5,131 nucleotides of DNA, taken from the NCBI GenBank assembly GCA_903895005.1, contig CAITSH010000509.1, positions 1 through 5,131 on the forward strand, given 5' to 3'. Numbering within the stretch: the first letter of the stretch is position 1; each line of letters opens with the position of its first letter. The notes beneath the pieces were generated by a model, which was not told the DNA's origin, did no database searches, and saw only the letters and a list, made by a program, of their open reading frames with translations. The translations under genes and the position numbers were made by a program. This DNA comes from an uncultured Pseudomonadota bacterium. Lineage in GTDB: Bacteria; Pseudomonadota; Gammaproteobacteria; Burkholderiales; SG8-39. Shown piece by piece: positions 1 to 5,131 of the stretch.

Positions 1-98
1 CCATCGAGAATAGCGCGGTCACCGACGAGGAACTTCCGGAGGACGCACACGACGAGTTGCACCTTGAGGCGGAAGAGGACGCCGATCTGGATATCTGA
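1..98 (+). CDS. C-terminal end of an unidentified protein with an acidic tail (partial)
   Basis: Only the last 31 full codons are visible, reading in the frame that begins at base 3 and ending at a TGA at 96-98. The visible peptide is very rich in Asp and Glu (15 of 31 residues) with almost no basic residues, and it ends in ADLDI. It therefore looks like a disordered acidic C-terminal tail, not a folded domain. Nothing in it identifies a family, and I do not assign a function. It is convergent with the Bug gene, whose stop lies 68 bp downstream. That this frame is coding is inferred from the codon pattern (GAG, GAC, GCC rich) and from the lack of another explanation for the bases. The gene starts outside the window. 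Confidence 0.55.
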   Translation, partial: IENSAVTDEELPEDAHDELHLEAEEDADLDI

Positions 99-117
99 AT
101 AATCTGAACGCGCGGTG

Positions 118-144
118 GATCGCGGGCGACCGTGCCCTGCGATC
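118..144. terminator. Possible shared hairpin terminator between convergent genes
   Basis: The arms GATCGCGGGC (118-127) and GCCCTGCGATC (134-144) pair over 10 bp with one bulged T at 138 and a 6-nt loop. The hairpin lies between the plus-strand stop at 98 and the minus-strand stop at 167, where a bidirectional terminator would be expected. No run of T follows on either strand, so it is not a canonical rho-independent terminator. It may be a 3'-end stabilising hairpin or simply a GC-rich coincidence. Confidence 0.35.
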
Positions 145-166
145 GCGCCCGTTCAGGGCCGTTGAA

Positions 167-1138
167 TCAGTCCGGCTTGATGCCAGCCGCAGAAATGATC
201 TTGCGGTAAGACTCCACAGTTCGCGGCGCCTGGCGCGCAAACTCATCCGGCGCGACCAGATTGACTTCAAAGCCCGCGGCATCGAGCCGGGCCCGCACCG
301 CGGGGTTGTTCGCGGCCTTTTGCAATTCCGCGTTGATGCGCTCAATCACCGCAGGCGGAAGCCCCGCAGGCCCGAGAATGCCGATCCAGGTGTCGGGCAC
401 CGCAAAGCCCGGCACGCCCCCCTCGGCGATGGTCGGAACATCCGGTGCCGCCTTGGCGCGCGTCGACTCGATGACACCGATCGCGCGCAGCTTGCCCGTC
501 TTTACGTGCGGCAGCACATTCGACAGAATGAGTATCGCGATCGGGATCTGCCCACCAATGACGTCGTTCAGGGCCGGCGCGCCGCCCTTGTAGGGCACAT
601 GCACCATGTCCAGTCCGGCCGCGGCGTTCAGCGACTCGCCACCCAGATGCTGCGAAGTACCCGCCCCGGATGTTCCGTATGAAATCTTGCCCTTGTTCGC
701 CCTGACGTATTCGACAAGCTCTTTCGAGTTCTTGACCGGCACGGCGGCGTTCACCACCAGCGCCTGCGGCGCCTTGGCCACGATGGTGATGGGCGTGAAA
801 TCCCGGACCGTATCGTAAGGAACGTTCTTGGCCAGAAAAGGCAGCGCGTAGTGCGAACCCACGGTGATGAGCAGCGTGTAACCGTCCGCCGGCTGCTTGG
901 CAACGTAGTCGGTGCCGATCAGGCTGTTTGCACCCGGACGGTTGTCAACCACCACGGGATGGCCGAATCCGGCGGACAACTCCTGCGCCAGCGCACGACC
1001 AACGGTATCCACTCCGCCACCGGCGGCATAGGGCACCACCAGACGAACCGGTTTGGAAGGATAGGTTTGGGCGCCGGCCTGCATCGCAGGCAAGCCAGCA
1101 AGCGAGAGCAATGCGAACAGCAGTACAACACGTTTCAT
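167..1138 (-). CDS. Bug/TctC-family tripartite tricarboxylate transporter substrate-binding protein
   Basis: A 323-residue periplasmic solute-binding protein, the usual length for the Bug (TctC) family. An N-terminal signal peptide (KR, a hydrophobic core at about 4-19, and an AGA cleavage site at 21-23) precedes the typical family start YPSKPVRLVVPYAAGGGVD (residues 26-44). D44 and R48 sit in the ligand-contacting loop. Further family hallmarks are DNRPGANSLIG (65-75), ADGYTLL (84-90), YGTSGAGT (154-161) and VPYKGG (181-186). Known members bind carboxylates or related small polar ligands such as citrate, glutamate or nicotinate; the ligand here cannot be read from the sequence. No TctA or TctB membrane subunit lies in the window, so it is an orphan binding protein, as is common for Bug proteins in Burkholderiales. 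The ATG at 1138 is chosen because a perfect Shine-Dalgarno precedes it and it starts the signal peptide; an upstream extension of 23 residues has neither. It is third in line after thiC and the deacetylase. Confidence 0.93.
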   Translation of the reverse strand: MKRVVLLFALLSLAGLPAMQAGAQTYPSKPVRLVVPYAAGGGVDTVGRALAQELSAGFGHPVVVDNRPGANSLIGTDYVAKQPADGYTLLITVGSHYALPFLAKNVPYDTVRDFTPITIVAKAPQALVVNAAVPVKNSKELVEYVRANKGKISYGTSGAGTSQHLGGESLNAAAGLDMVHVPYKGGAPALNDVIGGQIPIAILILSNVLPHVKTGKLRAIGVIESTRAKAAPDVPTIAEGGVPGFAVPDTWIGILGPAGLPPAVIERINAELQKAANNPAVRARLDAAGFEVNLVAPDEFARQAPRTVESYRKIISAAGIKPD

Positions 1139-1143
1139 TACAG

Positions 1144-1150
1144 CCTCCTT
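1144..1150 (-). promoter_or_regulatory. Strong ribosome binding site of the Bug gene
   Basis: On the minus strand AAGGAGG is followed by 5 nt (CTGTA) and then the ATG at 1138. This is a near-perfect anti-16S match at good spacing. It fixes the start and suggests translation independent of the upstream gene. Confidence 0.9.
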
Positions 1151-1154
1151 AAGT

Positions 1155-1209
1155 CCCGATGAGTACCACCGGGTCCTGCTATTTTTTGATATCCACACGC
1201 AGTGCACTG
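1155..1209 (-). promoter_or_regulatory. Leader hairpin and short palindrome upstream of the Bug gene
   Basis: The 89-nt gap between the deacetylase stop and the Bug start holds two structures. At 1155-1173 the minus-strand RNA can fold CCCGGTGG-TAC-TCATCGGG, 8 bp including two G-U pairs, ending just upstream of the Shine-Dalgarno. At 1200-1209 there is a perfect 10-bp palindrome, CAGTGCACTG, of operator-like size. Neither is followed by a U run on the minus strand, so I do not see an intrinsic terminator cutting the Bug gene off from the upstream genes. No convincing -35/-10 pair is visible, although the A+T-rich stretch around 1180-1192 could host one. Confidence 0.35.
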
Positions 1210-1227
1210 ATCTACTTCAAAAATCAA

Positions 1228-2073
1228 TCAGGCATGCAGTTCGAGCACCCGGCGCGAAAGCGCATCATGCCGGGCGAACCAGACGCCTGGAAAACCGCGC
1301 ATATAGGTGAGCAGGCGATCCAGCATGGCGGCAATGGGCGGTCGCGCGCCAAAATGCGCATGCAGCGTCAGGTTGAGCAGCCCGCCCGGCTCGTTCTGGT
1401 ACAGAAAATCAAAGGTGTCCTTGTAGACATCATGAAAATCGCGCGGACTGCCGCGCAACACACGGTTGTCTGTGAAGTCGCTGTGCGGCAACCCGACCAG
1501 GCGCCCGGCCGGTGTATCGACCACCTGCGGGAGGTCAGTGTCATGGTAATCGCCATGCCACAAGAATCCCTGCTCGGCCAGGATCTGCGCCGTATGCACG
1601 CTGGGCGTCATGCGCGGACTTGCCCAGCCGACCATGCGCTGCCCGGTAATACCGGCAATGCTGTCGCTGCAACGCTTGATCAGCGCACGCTCCTCCTCCT
1701 CGGTGCAATAGGGCATGAACATATTCTGCGTATGCGAATGCCCGGCGATTTCGTGACCGCCTTGTGCGATCGCCTTGCCGGCATCAGGGAAGCGTTCTAT
1801 CGCCATGGCGTTGGCGGCCACGGTGGCCTTGATGCCAAAGCGATCAAGAATGCGCAACAGCCGCCAGATACCTGTGCGGCCGCCGTAATGCGCCCAGCTG
1901 ATTGATTGCAGGTCCAGCGTGCCCTCGCGCATGCCGCTGGCCATCGGCCCGTAGGGCGGCCCCTTGCCCTCGGGCCATGCCTCAAACATCACCGTAACCA
2001 TCACGGCAATGCGCGCGCCATCCGGCCATGCCATCGTCGGGGCCGTCATTTTCTCGAACGTCATTCCTGTCAT
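1228..2073 (-). CDS. PuuE-like polysaccharide deacetylase superfamily protein (putative cytoplasmic amidohydrolase)
   Basis: A 281-residue NodB/CE4-fold protein that resembles the allantoinase PuuE branch more than true polysaccharide deacetylases. The first motif reads VMFEAW with E31 in place of the CE4 Asp pair. Motif 2 is GHEIAGHSHTQ (106-116), where the usual H-S/T-x-x-H has become H112-S-H-T-Q116. GWASPRMTPS (149-158), DTDLP (178-182) and LHAHFGARP (237-245) line up with GW..GR..P, DDLP and LHC...GRP of PuuE as I remember it. There is no signal peptide or membrane segment, so a small cytoplasmic C-N substrate is more likely than a cell-wall glycan; the substrate is unknown. The gene begins 5 nt after the thiC stop and is probably co-transcribed and translationally coupled. 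The start is uncertain: the ATG at 2073 has a weak AAGG 10 nt upstream, and ATGs at 2064 and 2049 are alternatives without a better ribosome binding site. Confidence 0.85.
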   Translation of the reverse strand: MTGMTFEKMTAPTMAWPDGARIAVMVTVMFEAWPEGKGPPYGPMASGMREGTLDLQSISWAHYGGRTGIWRLLRILDRFGIKATVAANAMAIERFPDAGKAIAQGGHEIAGHSHTQNMFMPYCTEEEERALIKRCSDSIAGITGQRMVGWASPRMTPSVHTAQILAEQGFLWHGDYHDTDLPQVVDTPAGRLVGLPHSDFTDNRVLRGSPRDFHDVYKDTFDFLYQNEPGGLLNLTLHAHFGARPPIAAMLDRLLTYMRGFPGVWFARHDALSRRVLELHA

Positions 2074-2078
2074 CAGGG

Positions 2079-4206
<2,128 letters not shown>

Positions 4207-4212
4207 GCCTGC

Positions 4213-4241
4213 ACGTTACCGGAACAGGACGGCAATGGCAA
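4213..4241 (-). promoter_or_regulatory. Putative sigma-70 promoter of thiC
   Basis: On the minus strand TTGCCA (4241-4236, five of six to the -35 consensus) is followed after exactly 17 nt by TAACGT (4218-4213, a weak -10 with three of six matches). It would start transcription at about 4206, exactly at the first P1 base of the riboswitch, which is where a thiC transcript is expected to begin. The weak -10 keeps confidence moderate. Confidence 0.4.
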
Positions 4242-4305
4242 ACCAGATCGGAAGCGGGCTGAAAATAGACCTTTCCAGAGAGCGCCCAGTTGCCTTATTG
4301 TTCCG

Positions 4306-4329
4306 AGTTATCACGGTATTGCGTGAACT
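4306..4329 (+). promoter_or_regulatory. Inverted repeat in front of the ABC substrate-binding protein gene
   Basis: AGTT-at-CACG (4306-4315) is complementary to CGTGAACT (4322-4329) with a 2-nt bulge and a 6-nt centre; the inner part also reads as TCACG-N6-CGTGA. It ends 25 bp before the ATG and 15 bp before the Shine-Dalgarno. It could be an operator half-site pair for a local regulator or an mRNA leader hairpin. No clear promoter could be assigned to the plus strand in 4207-4305. Confidence 0.35.
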
Positions 4330-4344
4330 GTTGAATCCACCCAC

Positions 4345-4349
4345 GGAGG
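4345..4349 (+). promoter_or_regulatory. Ribosome binding site of the ABC substrate-binding protein gene
   Basis: GGAGG followed by 5 nt (CTCCC) and ATG at 4355. The strong match and spacing fix the start codon of the downstream gene. Confidence 0.88.
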
Positions 4350-4354
4350 CTCCC

Positions 4355-5131
4355 ATGACTACCCAGCGCCGCACCTTCCTGAAACAATCGGCCGCCATCA
4401 CCGCGGCGACCGCCGTCGCCGGCTTCCCGGCCATTGCACAAAGCCAGTCTGGCCCGATCAAGGTCGGCATCCTGCATCCGGTGACCGGCTTTCTCGCCTA
4501 TTCGGGCAACCTGTGCCGCGCCGGCGCCAAGCTGGCGATCGAGGAAATCAATGCGACCGGCGGCATCAAATCGTTGGGCGGGGCCAAACTCGAGGCGATT
4601 TATGCTGATGCGCAATCGCAACCCCAGGTCGGCGTCTCCGAGGTCGAAAAGCTGAACGAAGCAGGCGTCTCGGCCATTGTCGGCTCCTATGCCAGCGCGA
4701 TCTGCCTTGCCACGACGCAGGCCGCCGCAAAATACAACAGTCCGCACGTGGTGGACGTCGGTGTCGCCGACCAAATCGTCGAACGCGGCTTGAAAAACAC
4801 CTTCCGCTTTGCCCCCGGCTACAAGCTTGTCGCACGCTCGGCCATCAACAACCTGCACATCATGAACACGCTGGCCCGCAAACCAGCCAAGACCGTGATG
4901 ATCATCCACGAAGAATCGCTGTTTGGCACGGGCACTGCCAACCTGCTCGCAGCGGAACTCCCGGGCATGGGCTACGAGGTCAAGGAAGTGGTCAAGCACG
5001 CCAACCCGACGCGCGACTTCAACAACATCGTGCTGCGCATGAAGGCGCTCAATCCGGACATCGTCATTCCGGCCAACTACTTCAATGAATACGCCCTGCT
5101 GGTGCGCACCATGAAGCAGCAGAACGTGCAG
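4355..5131 (+). CDS. ABC transporter substrate-binding protein, branched-chain amino acid (HAAT/LivJK) type, 3'-truncated by the window
   Basis: The first 259 codons are open to the window edge; about two thirds of the usual 380-420 residues of this family are present. The N-terminus MTTQRRTFLKQS matches the twin-arginine pattern (R5-R6-x-F-L-K), followed by an Ala-rich hydrophobic stretch and an A-I-A cleavage site at 26-28, so export by Tat is likely. The mature part begins with the type I periplasmic-binding-protein signature IKVGILHPVTGFLAYSGN (35-52), then AGAKLAIEEINATGGI (56-71) and AIVGSYAS (107-114), as in LivK-like Peripla_BP_6 proteins. It would deliver an amino acid, amide, urea-like or aromatic solute to a HAAT-type ABC transporter; the ligand is not identifiable. 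LivH/M/G/F-type partners, if present, lie to the right of the window. It is transcribed divergently from thiC and need not share its regulation. Confidence 0.93.
   Translation, partial: MTTQRRTFLKQSAAITAATAVAGFPAIAQSQSGPIKVGILHPVTGFLAYSGNLCRAGAKLAIEEINATGGIKSLGGAKLEAIYADAQSQPQVGVSEVEKLNEAGVSAIVGSYASAICLATTQAAAKYNSPHVVDVGVADQIVERGLKNTFRFAPGYKLVARSAINNLHIMNTLARKPAKTVMIIHEESLFGTGTANLLAAELPGMGYEVKEVVKHANPTRDFNNIVLRMKALNPDIVIPANYFNEYALLVRTMKQQNVQ

Noticed and set aside
139..146. GCGATCGC octamer (HIP1-like)
   Set aside because: HIP1 is meaningful as an over-represented element in cyanobacteria; a single copy in a GC-rich betaproteobacterial sequence carries no signal.
19..345. A 108-codon minus-strand open frame over the left end
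   Set aside because: It overlaps the 3' part of the Bug gene in another frame, is Arg/Pro-rich, and has no ribosome site or domain.
1155..1190. Rho-independent terminator on the plus strand (hairpin 1155-1173 followed by a T run at about 1182-1187)
   Set aside because: No plus-strand gene ends here, and the T run lies several bases past the stem; the hairpin makes more sense in the minus-strand leader of the Bug gene.
1159..1905. A 248-codon plus-strand open frame opposite the deacetylase
   Set aside because: It is antisense to a gene with clear family motifs and has shadow-frame composition.
4295..4999. A 234-codon minus-strand open frame opposite the ABC binding protein
   Set aside because: The plus strand has a strong ribosome site, a Tat-like signal and a clear family signature; the minus frame is its shadow.

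Overview
The window looks like chromosomal DNA of a high-GC betaproteobacterium, most likely Burkholderiales. The grounds are the GC-rich codon use, a Bug/TctC-type periplasmic binding protein (a family greatly expanded in Bordetella, Achromobacter, Cupriavidus and relatives), and a thiC sequence of proteobacterial length and type. The genus is an inference.

Layout. Positions 1-98 hold the acidic C-terminal tail of a plus-strand gene that enters from the left. A 68-bp gap with an imperfect hairpin separates it from a convergent minus-strand cluster. Read in the direction of transcription (right to left), that cluster is: a TPP riboswitch (4206-4093), a structured leader (4092-3993), thiC (3992-2079), a PuuE-like polysaccharide-deacetylase-superfamily gene (2073-1228; 5 nt after thiC) and a Bug/TctC solute-binding protein gene (1138-167; 89 nt further on). 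To the right, divergent from thiC, a plus-strand ABC-type substrate-binding protein gene with a twin-arginine-like signal starts at 4355 and runs off the window.

The 362-bp stretch without protein genes between thiC and the ABC gene (3993-4354) is mostly regulatory. It holds the thiC leader with its TPP aptamer and a Shine-Dalgarno-sequestering stem, a putative thiC promoter, and an inverted repeat plus strong ribosome binding site in front of the ABC gene.

How it may work together. ThiC makes the pyrimidine half of thiamine (HMP-P) from AIR and is expected to be repressed by TPP through the riboswitch. The downstream PuuE-like gene is almost certainly co-transcribed with thiC and the Bug gene may be. 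Both would then fall at least partly under thiamine control, which raises an untested possibility that they serve uptake or salvage of a pyrimidine or amide precursor. The alternative is that they form a separate uptake/catabolism pair that simply sits behind thiC. I see no mobile element, CRISPR array, tRNA or rRNA.
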